DNA of 14,734 nucleotides from Irpex lacteus (GCA_001986395.2 MQVO02000205.1:1-14734), one strand, 5' to 3'; counted from the stretch's first letter, positions 7,251 through 13,447 are shown. Numbers and translations: made by a program. The notes: generated by a model not told the origin, from the letters alone.

Positions 7251-7380
7251 ATAATAAAGGATAGAGGCTGAGGTTGCGGATACCCGTATAGACCCTTTAA
7301 CATATAGTGTAAGGTTGTCAAATACAATAATCACTAAAGTTTTTTTACTGGAATAACCAGGATCCTCTATCCTTTATTAT
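7251..7380. repeat. 130-base element bounded by a perfect 17-base inverted repeat
   Basis: ATAATAAAGGATAGAGG at 7251-7267 is the exact inverse of CCTCTATCCTTTATTAT at 7364-7380. The 96-base interior (starting CTGAGGTTGCGGATACCC) is richer in G+C than its flanks and has no open frame or tRNA fold I can support. AGAGGCTGA occurs both inside the left arm (7263-7271) and just past the right arm (7385-7393). It could be a structured RNA, a rRNA scrap trapped between repeats, or a small mobile element. It ends 20 bases before the 3' end of trnV. Confidence 0.6.
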
Positions 7381-7399
7381 CTGGAGAGGCTGAATTAAT

Positions 7400-7469
7400 A
7401 GCAATTAGAGGAATCGAACCTCTGTCTTGATTGTGTAAAAATCACGCTAATCCCCTCAGCTAAATCGCT
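7400..7469 (-). tRNA. trnV: tRNA-Val (UAC)
   Basis: All arms fold well. The acceptor is AGCGATT/AATTGCT (one G-U pair), the D arm GCT/AGC, the anticodon stem TGATT/AATCA with loop TTTACAC (anticodon UAC), and the T arm AGAGG-TTCGATT-CCTCT. Length is 70 bases before any added CCA. It is the only good Val tRNA in the window; a weaker Val-like sequence lies at 3147-3216. Confidence 0.93.
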
Positions 7470-7732
7470 TATGCCTTTTTTTTAGTTAGAACGAATAAAT
7501 TTTAATTTGCTATTTTTTATTAAAGATATAATATATAAGATATATATAAAGATATTCTGTATTCAGATAATAAATAGTACTTTACACTTTTTTATTTTAT
7601 TTGAGTATCCCTCCCCATATTATTTTATTTTATGTATTCTTTTATCTTTATTTTTAATTCTAACTAGTTTTTTGGGATAATGTATAAAATTAATTATCTT
7701 CTTTCTTTATCCAATTTGGATTTTAAAGGGCG
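7470..7732. other. AT-rich spacer between trnV and trnH
   Basis: No gene is seen. It contains a TATATA-rich block around 7525-7555 and, at 7655-7676, a half palindrome. Confidence 0.5.
7655..7676 (+). repeat. Half palindrome (right arm, orientation B)
   Basis: AATTCTAACTAGTTTTTTGGG matches the right half of copy 8 almost exactly. The left arm is missing and replaced by ordinary AT-rich DNA. Confidence 0.85.
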
Positions 7733-7805
7733 GGCAGAATAAGAGATTCGAACTCTTTTCATCGTTGCCACAAAACGTCATTCTACCAATTGAACTAATT
7801 CTACC
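7733..7805 (-). tRNA. trnH: tRNA-His (GUG), with encoded G-1
   Basis: The anticodon loop TTGTGGC (anticodon GUG) is closed by CGTT/AACG, and the T arm is AAGAG-TTCGAAT-CTCTT. The acceptor shows eight pairs, GGTAGAAT/ATTCTGCC. The extra first G opposite the last C is the G-1:C73 identity pair of tRNA-His, so G-1 is encoded here rather than needing to be added. Length is 73 bases. An AT-type hairpin begins nine bases upstream of its 5' end. Confidence 0.92.
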
Positions 7806-7813
7806 TCTTTTAT

Positions 7814-7842
7814 CCTTATTTATTTTATTAAAATAAAAAGGG
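7814..7842. repeat. AT-type hairpin next to trnH
   Basis: CCTTATTTATTTTATTAAAATAAAAAGG-type inverted repeat (key arms CCTTATTTTA and AAAATAAAAAGG), nine bases upstream of the 5' end of minus-strand trnH. It belongs to the CC-T-run/A-run-GG hairpin family. Confidence 0.6.
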
Positions 7843-8035
7843 GTTATATAATAATAATGATAATTTTAGAAGTTATATTTTTAACTCCCGTTATCTATAC
7901 AAGCTTTTATTCTAACGGCCAATCTCTAAACAGTATTGGCTCAACTAAGGATAAATATATCTATTGTCTAATAATAATATAAGTTATAGCCAGATAGTTT
8001 TATATAAAAAAATATATAAAAGATAGATAAATTAA

Positions 8036-8100
8036 AGCAAGATGGTGTAATAGGTGTAACACGCATGTCTTTTAATATATGTTCAAATCATATTTTTGCT
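8036..8100 (+). pseudogene. Broken tRNA-like sequence with collapsed anticodon arm
   Basis: The acceptor AGCAAGA/TTTTGCT, D arm GTGT/ACAC and T arm ATATG-TTCAAAT-CATAT are all well formed. Only 14 bases (GCATGTCTTTTAAT) lie between the D and T arms, too few for an anticodon arm. CATGT could pair with ATATG, but that is already the 5' strand of the T stem. The simplest explanation is loss of about 10 bases by slippage between two ATATG-like copies. CTTTTAA would suit Lys(UUU), while ACACGC after the D stem is reminiscent of a Leu tRNA, so the identity is open. It is unlikely to be functional as it stands. Confidence 0.5.
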
Positions 8101-8104
8101 ATCC

Positions 8105-8188
8105 AGAATTTTAGCTTAAAGGTAGAGTATGTCACTCCCCTTTTTTTATATAAAAAAAAGGATGGATAGTTTAATTCTTTGTAATTTT
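8105..8188 (+). pseudogene. tRNA-like sequence (Gly-like?) interrupted by an AT hairpin
   Basis: It begins four bases after the previous tRNA relic. An acceptor AGAATTT/TAATTTT (weak) and a D arm GCTT-AAAGGTA-GAGT are visible. Then comes ATGTCACTCC, which could be the start of a Gly(UCC)-type anticodon arm. At that point the hairpin CCTTTTTTTATATAAAAAAA-AGG (8139-8161) takes the place of the anticodon arm. A poor T arm with loop TTTAATT follows. The layout suggests a hairpin inserted in the anticodon loop, with later decay. The tRNA identity is a guess. Confidence 0.35.
8139..8161 (+). repeat. AT-type hairpin inside a tRNA-like sequence
   Basis: CCTTTTTTTATAT and its inverse end in GG, a perfect or near-perfect inverted repeat. 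The same sequence with one more T occurs at 13246-13270. Confidence 0.7.
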
Positions 8189-8194
8189 AAAACC

Positions 8195-8265
8195 GGGATT
8201 ATAGTTTAGTTGGTAAAACATAGACCTTGCACGTCTAAATAATGAGTTAAAATCTCATTGATTCC
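8195..8265 (+). tRNA. trnA: tRNA-Ala (UGC)
   Basis: It is a complete cloverleaf: acceptor GGGATTA/TGATTCC (with G-U pairs), D arm GTTT/AAAC, anticodon stem TAGAC/GTCTA with loop CTTGCAC (anticodon UGC), and T arm ATGAG-TTAAAAT-CTCAT. Length is 71 bases. It is the only sound tRNA in the cluster at 8036-8372. Confidence 0.93.
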
Positions 8266-8307
8266 ATATAAAATTGGTTTATAAATCTTTATTATATCTC
8301 TTTTCTT

Positions 8308-8372
8308 AGCCTTTATTGTGAAATGGTAGAGCAATACATTGAACCTGTATTAGTATAGGTTCAACTAATTTA
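8308..8372 (+). pseudogene. trnF: tRNA-Phe (GAA) relic lacking its 3' end
   Basis: The anticodon stem ATACA/TGTAT with loop TTGAACC (anticodon GAA) is intact. So are the D-arm right side ATGGTAGAGC and the T-stem 5' strand with loop ATAGG-TTCAACT. After the T loop the expected CCTAT and the acceptor strand that should pair with AGCCTTT (8308-8314) are missing. AATTTATCC followed by a T run replaces them. The 5' strand of the D stem is also unpaired. The break lies exactly where an AT-type hairpin begins. If no other trnF exists in the genome, 3' repair would have to be considered; otherwise it is a pseudogene. Confidence 0.5.
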
Positions 8373-8403
8373 TCCTTTTTTTTTAATTAAAAACTTTTTT
8401 TAG

Positions 8404-8420
8404 ATAACTAGTATTTTTGG
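8404..8420 (+). repeat. Decayed half palindrome
   Basis: ATAACTAGTATTTTTGG looks like the right arm of orientation B with one base changed in the T run. Too short to be certain. Confidence 0.4.
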
Positions 8421-8518
8421 TTGTTAATTATTAAATTGGTTAAAAGTATTTGTGTATTCATCATAATAACCTTAAAGTCTTGCCTTTACGTGGTGCTTTG
8501 GCCTTATCTTTTGTTTAA

Positions 8519-8933
8519 ATGATTCTAGGTCCCTTTCACACTACAGAAAGAAATGTTGCTAAATTAATCTTAAATAGTTTAAAAGGTAGATTTGGTATGG
8601 ATTTCTCAAAGAGTGTAACGAGATTCATTGACTGTAAAACACATGATTTAGTATCTGTTACTAGAATTCTAAAAAGTTCTATAGAGATGGATAAAGACCT
8701 TTTTTAGATACATTTAAATTAGATATAGATAAAGAAATTTGTAAAAATTTTGGTGTTGATTATATTAAAGCTTTAAATATGGGTCTTTTGAAGAGAAAAC
8801 AACAAAAGGAACATATAAAACTGTATCTATCCCTATAGCTGCAGCTACATTATCTTATGCAAGAATACATATGGCTAAACTAATGACAGATATTTTAAAT
8901 AGATCCTCAATTTATTCAAAAGGAGGAAAATAA
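8519..8933 (+). pseudogene. dpo: Family B DNA polymerase (dpo) remnant with frameshifts
   Basis: The first frame (8519-8707) has ERNVAKLILNSLKGRFGM, matching the Kx3NSxYG motif B region of protein-primed family B polymerases from linear mitochondrial plasmids, with Lys where Tyr is usual. A frameshift in the T run near 8702 leads to DTFKLDIDKEICKNFGVDYI. A second near 8785 leads to KTVSIPIAAATLSYARIHMA and KLMTDILNR, ending at TAA 8931-8933. The expected YxDTD catalytic motif should follow ILNRGGK. Instead SSIYSK is inserted before GGK, and the frame then stops. The N-terminal exonuclease part is also missing. The gene is dead. It shows that a linear plasmid once integrated here. Confidence 0.75.
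8900..8920 (+). repeat. 21-base direct repeat, copy 1 (inside dpo)
   Basis: T followed by AGATCCTCAATTTATTCAAA, exactly repeated at 9477-9497. In dpo it corresponds to the extra codons SSIYSK not expected in the family. Confidence 0.85.
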
Positions 8934-9470
8934 CCTAGGGGTTGATAATGCGAACAAAGAACATTTATCACTTTCGAGGGAGATGTAATTTATTACTTTT
9001 CTCAAACTAGAGTAAGTAACCTAAGGGAAAGGAATTAAATAAATATAATTAAACTATGATTCTCATTATTTTATCTTTAACTTATTCTATTCTATTCTAT
9101 TCTATTCTATTCTATTCTATTATATTCTATTCCATTCCATTCTATTCCTTAATAATTAATATTCCACTTCCTCACCTAAGCGACACACTAACTATTTAAG
9201 AGATAGTTTCACACTCTATTTTAATTCTTGTAGAGATAGACTCCACCCTCACCACCATCTTTTTTTTTTTACCCCTGGATAGATAACTATCTCTATTTTC
9301 TCCAGGAATCTTAGAATAATTTATTAATTAAAGAATTATTAACTTTACTTACTCCACCGGTGCTGAAATTATTTATCCCAAAACTAAAGGTAAAAAAAGC
9401 TATCCACAGGAAGTAATTTAATTAAACAGGGAATATATTAAATAAAATTAATTAATAAAATAATCACCAA
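8934..9470. other. Non-coding debris with pentanucleotide tandem repeat
   Basis: No gene is recognised. It contains the TTCTA tandem repeat at 9083-9148, a weak hairpin CCTGGA/TCCAGG at 9274-9306, and T runs. Flanking elements on both sides belong to plasmid relics. Confidence 0.5.
9083..9148 (+). repeat. TATTC tandem repeat
   Basis: About eight perfect TATTC units are followed by degenerate ones (TATAT, TCCAT, TCTAT). It is a simple microsatellite of the slippage type. Confidence 0.9.
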
Positions 9471-9480
9471 AAAAACTAGA
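9466..9480 (+). repeat. Half palindrome (left arm)
   Basis: CACCAAAAAAACTAGA is the left arm of the palindrome. It runs directly into the second copy of the 21-base repeat, so the palindrome broke and joined to dpo-related sequence here. Confidence 0.7.
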
Positions 9481-9497
9481 TCCTCAATTTATTCAAA
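9477..9497 (+). repeat. 21-base direct repeat, copy 2
   Basis: Exact copy of 8900-8920. Just after it, the minus strand reads MSKIK (near 9506-9520), also seen in the dpo relic at 5402-5527 (YMSKIKLFI). This small region may therefore be a further dpo scrap. Confidence 0.85.
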
Positions 9498-9575
9498 TCT
9501 TCTCTACTTTTAATTTTGGACATTTTACTCTTGCTCCAAAACTAAAACTAAATTTCTAATCTCCTTTTTAAATTA

Positions 9576-9809
9576 GGATAAATTCAATATATCTACTTCA
9601 ACCCCTGCGCAAGTTACCCCTTTAACTTGACTTTTAGGTAAGATCCGTTCTAGCTCTCCCACTGATGAGTTAAGCTCTGGGTATAACAAATTAAAAGTAG
9701 CTGGTTTCACTGCAGGAAATAAAATACAGATAGAGTTAATGGCAACTGTTTTTGAAAAATCACGAAAGATTACTTATATGTATGATATAAAAAAAAGAAT
9801 TAATCTTTA
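9576..9809 (+). pseudogene. Unrecognised plasmid-like reading frame, needs TGA = Trp
   Basis: After a TAG the plus strand is open for about 76 codons to TAA if the TGA in PLTWLLGKIRSSS is Trp. It reads STSTPAQVTPLTWLLGKIRS, then LSSGYNKLKVAGFTAGNKIQ, then IELMATVFEKSRKITYMYDI. There is no ATG near the beginning. The strand-like pattern and position beside dpo debris suggest an N-terminal part of dpo or another plasmid protein. I cannot assign a family. Confidence 0.4.
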
Positions 9810-9953
9810 AAGCCAAGAGTTGTACTCTTTTAGCCGAAACAATGGGGATGAAGCGGAGGTTTGTTCTGAAAGAATTATATTTAAAGGTTCTTTATTTAAG
9901 ATGAGCTCTTAAGGGATAAAGAATATAATGATAATTTGTTAAGTTAAGAAGCG

Positions 9954-10214
9954 TTGACGGACCTTATAGAAGGAGTTAGAGACCAAATAATGGAAAAAAC
10001 GTCCAGAAATTTCCTTCCATATAAAGAAATTGTTCGTGAAAAGCTTTCAAAATCTACAGAGCTCATTGATACTGTAACTAAGGAAGGGAAAGTATTACCA
10101 ACTCTTAATGCTGTGGCTCTTTATCTTCGGGAGTTAAATCCAGAGTATAAAGCATCAGCCGGGAGTCTTCACAATATTATGAAGAGAGGTGGTCTATACA
10201 AAGGTATATTTTAG
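9954..10214 (+). CDS. Unrecognised protein, possible C-terminal DNA-binding part of an endonuclease
   Basis: The frame of 86 codons follows an in-frame TAA. The first usable ATG is at 9990, and TTG at 9954 is a doubtful start. The last part reads LPTLNAVALYLRELNPEYKA, then SAGSLHNIMKRGGLYKGIF. The pattern of a helix, a turn, a second helix and a closing LYKG resembles the NUMOD1/IENR1 helix-turn-helix repeats at the C terminus of homing endonucleases. The first half is a charged helix. If the resemblance holds, the gene is a detached C-terminal piece. Codon use is less AT-biased than the surroundings. It may not be expressed. Confidence 0.4.
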   Translation: MTDLIEGVRDQIMEKTSRNFLPYKEIVREKLSKSTELIDTVTKEGKVLPTLNAVALYLRELNPEYKASAGSLHNIMKRGGLYKGIF

Positions 10215-10286
10215 TGTGTTATCTTGTTAAAAATGAGGACAAAAAGGAATAAAGTAAAGTTTATTGTTACGGTACTACTTTGTTTG

Positions 10287-10613
10287 CTAAACTTCGTTAG
10301 GGGGAGGCAGCCATATGGGAAAATAAGAAGGAATGCAAGCAGAAATTGGTATAATAGAAGATTGATTATTATACTTAGAACTTCGTATGCGAAAATAATC
10401 CTTAATACTCATACCATTTATTGCGGAAATCAGAAATTGCAGTTGAAGAGTGACTCGAGTAGTAAGAGGAGGATACTTATCAAAAAGAGGTAGAAGAATT
10501 GTTCGAATGATATGTTGATTATTAACAGACCAAATGACAAAACCTGCCTTAATAGGAATTGTACCACCCCCTATAAACATTTCCATTAATCTTGTGAGTA
10601 AATTTGTAAACAC
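10287..10613 (-). pseudogene. LAGLIDADG endonuclease middle fragment
   Basis: Codons from about 10555 down read IPIKAGFVIWSVNNQHIIRT, then LFDKYPPLTTRVTLQLQFLI, then MSIKDYFRIRSSKY, then IPSYFPIWL. FDKYPPLT and the following helix are a hallmark of the linker region between the two LAGLIDADG motifs in fungal mitochondrial intron proteins. The second motif should follow PIWL but is replaced by PPPNEV and a stop. The first motif is missing upstream, where the frame instead overlaps a GIY-YIG fragment in another frame. It is a truncated, non-functional piece. Confidence 0.65.
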
Positions 10614-10905
10614 CCGCTCTAGACTTTAATAAAGAATTTACTCCACTGTGCCCACCAAATAATTGAGTTAAAGGTAATTTGATAGGTAATTCATACTTTG
10701 AGGGTAGAATACTTTTTAAGATTTCAAACTCAGCAAGGGTTAGTTTAAAATCAGGCATATTAAATTTGAATATAGATTGATTCAGATTTAAATCTATGTT
10801 TTCCTTAGCATACTCAGGTGAAGGGTACTTTTTAAAAAAGTTATCAACTATTTTTACCGGATTATCCTTATCTAAGTTTTTAAGTTTCTTCCAGAAGGAA
10901 AACTT
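10549..10905 (-). pseudogene. GIY-YIG endonuclease N-terminal fragment
   Basis: The open frame has an ATG at 10758, but similarity extends back to 10905: FSFWKKLKNLDKDNPVKIVD, then NFFKKYPSPEYAKENIDLNL. After the ATG it reads LPLTQLFGGHSGVNSLLKSR, then AGVYKFTHKINGNVYRG. That last stretch is the beginning of the GIY-YIG nuclease domain (GVY...VYRG for GIY...YIG). The frame then stops after WYNSY. The catalytic Arg and Glu of the domain are lost. Downstream DNA continues in another frame as a LAGLIDADG fragment, so two unrelated endonucleases have been fused end to end by deletion or recombination. Neither can work. Confidence 0.6.
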
Positions 10906-10934
10906 TTATTAAAAATAGGGGAACCCAAATAAAA

Positions 10935-11189
10935 TTATTCTTTATCTCTTTCTGCTTCTCCTTTTGTTATCTTATTCCTTAGTAAATATTGTTCAATTGT
11001 TTTCATGTCTACTTTAACTACTTTATCTACACCAGCAGTTTTACCTCCTTTATTCTCTATCACTTTTCTAACATTATAGATTTTATGCTAAATTCAGTAA
11101 TCATTTAATTTATTTATACTTTCTTTCTTTCCAAGTAATGACTTTCTGAGATTCGCAGGGATGTCCACACGAAGGCTATTCAAAAGATT
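10935..11189 (-). pseudogene. Unidentified decayed reading frame
   Basis: One minus-strand frame is open from 11189 to TAA 10935-10937 except for a TAG at 11088-11090, with one TGA read as Trp. It gives LRVDIPANLRKSLLGKKESI before the TAG and YNVRKVIENKGGKTAGVDKV after it. VRKVIxNKGGKTAGVD resembles the N terminus of group II intron reverse transcriptases, where a similar NKG-TxGVD stretch occurs. The rest does not clearly follow that family, so this is only a possibility. No start codon is evident. Confidence 0.35.
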
Positions 11190-11395
11190 TTATATAAAAC
11201 TTAATTGATCATTGGTTTGACCTCTTACTAGAAATAAGACTTATTTTTATCTAATTTATAGAGTTCTTCCTTTATTCCTTCTATTAAACTTTTAATAGTG
11301 TATAAAATTTTCCCTCTTTATTTAATTTAGTCCTCTAATTAATTACAAAGATAATATTTATACTACACATAAAACCCTATCCTTTATAGCATAAT
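11190..11395. other. AT-rich spacer
   Basis: No gene or RNA is recognised here on either strand. It ends at palindrome copy 9. Confidence 0.4.
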
Positions 11396-11440
11396 CCCAA
11401 AAAACTAGGGCAAGAGTAGAAATAATTAGTTTTTTTGGGG
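11396..11440 (+). repeat. Dispersed palindrome, copy 9 (short form, orientation B, altered loop)
   Basis: It has the short-form arms of copy 6 and copy 10, but the centre has GCAAGAG where copy 10 has AAT. It lies 47 bases beyond the recognisable nad5 fragment. Confidence 0.88.
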
Positions 11441-11487
11441 ATTGTGCAAAAGGGTTTTACAATGGGTGTATCTCTATTTATTGTAAC

Positions 11488-11640
11488 AGAAGTGAATACT
11501 GCAGAAATAGTACCAAGCCAATAAGCAGTGTGTCCTGAGATTTAATATTTTTCGAGTGCTTCCTCTAGGATTAGATCTTTGAAGTAGAACCCTGTAAGAA
11601 ATGGAAATGCCATTAAGGGTAATGAACCAATAAGCTTAAA
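11488..11640 (-). pseudogene. nad5: nad5 fragment with an in-frame stop
   Basis: The minus strand reads KLIGSLPLMAFPFLTGFYFK, then DLILEEALEKY, then a TAA stop (11542-11544), then ISGHTAYWLGTISAVFTS. This matches NADH dehydrogenase subunit 5 around the well-conserved LIGS-ALMxFPFLTGFYSKD transmembrane region of respiratory complex I, with SKD changed to FKD. Only about 51 codons are recognisable. Upstream a TAG and unrelated DNA precede it; downstream similarity ends after AVFTS. The stop cannot be explained by the mitochondrial code. A functional nad5 must exist elsewhere if the genome encodes complex I, so this is a translocated scrap. Confidence 0.75.
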
Positions 11641-12137
11641 CTATTTCAGTTAAATGAACCATGGTATTCCTTTTTACCATAAATAATTTAGCTATTTAAT
11701 TTTAAGCCTCCTGACTCAGAGTCTGGTATCCCTAATTAGTAATCAAGTCCAGTAATAAATTTATAATAAAATTAATTATCTGGCTGGCAGCTGCCCTTAT
11801 TAAAAATAAATTATTCATGGGGTTTTATATATTTAATTAAACGAATCCTATAGTTTTAACTATTAATTAATTTGTCTCCACCCTTTATCAAAAGAAAATA
11901 AAATAAAAATTTTTATTTTATAGATAATAAAACAAAGGGGGTATAAAATTAAAATATTACAGAGTATAGTAATAAGGAAGAAAAGCAAGGTACTCTGGGT
12001 TTTAGTTGTAGTAGGTCTAAATAATAGTTATGTTCCAATATTCCCCTGATTAATCTTGTGGGAATCATTTCTCCAACTCCGAACTCTAAAAACTGCTGTT
12101 ATTGCTTAATAGAGAATAGTTACTAATGGAGCTACCA
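11641..12137. other. Non-coding region between nad5 and cox2 fragments
   Basis: No gene is recognised. It includes a short palindrome GACTCAGAGTC near 11713 and ACAAAGGGGGTATAAA at 11932-11947, an exact copy of the sequence beyond the rns 3' end. It may contain intron remains of cox2 or nad5, but no clear group I core motif is seen. Confidence 0.4.
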
Positions 12138-12380
12138 CTATCTGAGCTTGTAAAAAAATCAGTGACTGTGGTAGTTAGTAGTACTATTACTAGAAGAAGC
12201 TATACTATATTCTGATGAAGGTATAGATTTTATGCCCTGAATTGAACTTGTACTTGGATTTGAATAATTGTACAAATAATCAGATTGCATAGGGCTATCT
12301 TGAGGTAAATTGTTATTTAAACTATTAACTTTATTTATCTTGAAAATGCCTAACCCCTCTTTACTTGCAAGATAAGCTTT
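12138..12380 (-). other. Ser/Asn-rich reading frame downstream of cox2, unrecognised
   Basis: In the frame one base away from the cox2 tail, the minus strand is open for 80 codons if one TGA is Trp. It reads AYLASKEGLGIFKINKVNSL, then LPQDSPMQSDYLYNYSNPST, then SIQGIKSIPSSEYSIASSSN. An ATG lies at 12300. The low-complexity, Ser-rich middle is unlike the other frames. It could be part of an intron-encoded protein within an interrupted cox2, or a plasmid remnant. No domain is recognised. Confidence 0.35.
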
Positions 12381-12916
12381 CTAGGTAAAGCTTTTATAGA
12401 ATAGAAGAAAGCAGGTAAAGAACAATAATGTAACTCTAAAACATTCAAACCTAATTCTAAATCTGATTCTGGAATCATATATGAATCAAATTCTATAGAA
12501 TCACCACTATCATTTACATAATCACTGTATTCGTATGACCAATACCATTGATGTCCTACAACTTTAATTGTTATTGTAGGTGAGATAACTTCATCTAATA
12601 AATATAATAATCTGAATGAAGGGAAAGCAATAGCAATTAAGATAAAAGCTGGTGTGATTGTCCAGATTAATTCAATTAATGTACCGTGATTTAAGTATTT
12701 ATGTACAATTGCACTTTTACTACTATTATAGTAATAAATAATTGAAGTTAATACCCAGAAAACTCCTACTGAAATTACAACAAGGTAAAAAAAGATTGTG
12801 TTGTGTAATTCAACAATCCCAGTGAATCCTGGAGCTGCACTATCTTGGAAACCTATTTGCCAAGGATGTGGAGCATCATTAAATATAGTATTTAAAAAAG
12901 AAAAATTAAAAATCAT
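12350..12916 (-). CDS. cox2: Cytochrome c oxidase subunit 2, 5' part (exon 1 or truncated)
   Basis: Residues 1-156 are a well-preserved fungal Cox2: the N terminus with NDAPHPWQIGFQDSAAPGF, the first membrane helix at about 40-62, the second at about 80-105 (LIELIWTITPAFILIAIAFP), and the aromatic electron-transfer motif HQWYWSYEY near 127-135. Similarity stops abruptly after IPESDLELG, where QFRMLEVDNR should follow. The next 32 residues to TAG (LNVLELHYCS...) are unrelated. The CuA-binding domain is thus missing (a normal Cox2 is about 250 residues). The best explanation is a group I-type intron starting after 12449, with exon 2 outside the recognised sequence; truncation is the alternative. 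No exon 2 was found between 9000 and 12350. Cox2 carries the CuA site that accepts electrons from cytochrome c. The start ATG fits the family. Confidence 0.93.
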   Translation of the reverse strand: MIFNFSFLNTIFNDAPHPWQIGFQDSAAPGFTGIVELHNTIFFYLVVISVGVFWVLTSIIYYYNSSKSAIVHKYLNHGTLIELIWTITPAFILIAIAFPSFRLLYLLDEVISPTITIKVVGHQWYWSYEYSDYVNDSGDSIEFDSYMIPESDLELGLNVLELHYCSLPAFFYSIKALPRKLILQVKRG

Positions 12917-13106
12917 TTTTATTTAAAATTTGTGTATACCTTAGGTAATATATTACTAATACCAATTTATATTAAGATTAAATTATTTTTTTAGTTTTTG
13001 TCCTTTGTTTATAGATAAGAAAATAAGATTATTTATTTTCTTCTTATGTAATAAAAATAAAGAGGGTAAGTATTAGAAATAAAAAATAAATTATAAAAAA
13101 ATATAA

Positions 13107-13147
13107 CCCCAAAAAACTAGGAATTAGAAATAATTAGTTTTTTTGGG
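13107..13147 (+). repeat. Dispersed palindrome, copy 10 (short form, orientation B)
   Basis: CCCCAAAAAACTAGGAATTA on the left and AATTAGTTTTTTTGGG on the right, the same short form as copy 6. It lies 190 bases upstream of the cox2 start. Confidence 0.93.
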
Positions 13148-13245
13148 ATTGGATTAAAGTAATAAATTTATACTCTCAGCTCATACTTTATAATTTATTA
13201 AACATAAAGTATTAAAGTACAGTTTTGTTTCACCCTCCCTCCTCC

Positions 13246-13270
13246 CCTTTTTTTTATATAAAAAAAAAGG
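13246..13270 (+). repeat. AT-type hairpin
   Basis: CC, a T run, ATAT, an A run and GG, matching the hairpin at 8139-8161. Outer CCTCC and GGAGG runs can extend the stem. Confidence 0.75.
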
Positions 13271-13447
13271 ATAGAGGGGGGAGGATAGAGGATGTACTGC
13301 TGAAAAATATTATTTAGTAAAACTAAATAAACCACTGCTAAACCTAAGGTGTTATATAGTATAAATACTATTCTGAGTATAAAATAGACAGTGAAAGATT
13401 ATGATAAAATAAAATATATATAATAATATAGCTATCCCCCCACCCTG

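Noticed and set aside
7251..7380. A tRNA or mitochondrial RNase P RNA in the inverted-repeat element
   Set aside because: No cloverleaf with a matching acceptor, and none of the conserved RNase P core sequences, could be found by eye.
8519..8707. A separate 62-residue gene
   Set aside because: It is the first frame of the broken dpo remnant and continues in other frames to 8933.
10224..10493. An 89-codon open frame on the plus strand
   Set aside because: It is mostly the opposite strand of the LAGLIDADG fragment at 10287-10613, whose protein is recognisable; this one is basic and featureless.
10549..10758. A complete small gene beginning at the ATG at 10758
   Set aside because: Family similarity extends upstream of the ATG to 10905 and the nuclease domain is cut, so it is a fragment.
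12350..12448. The last 32 residues of the cox2 frame as part of Cox2
   Set aside because: They replace the conserved QFRMLEVDNR region and have no Cox2 features; more likely intron or foreign sequence read through.
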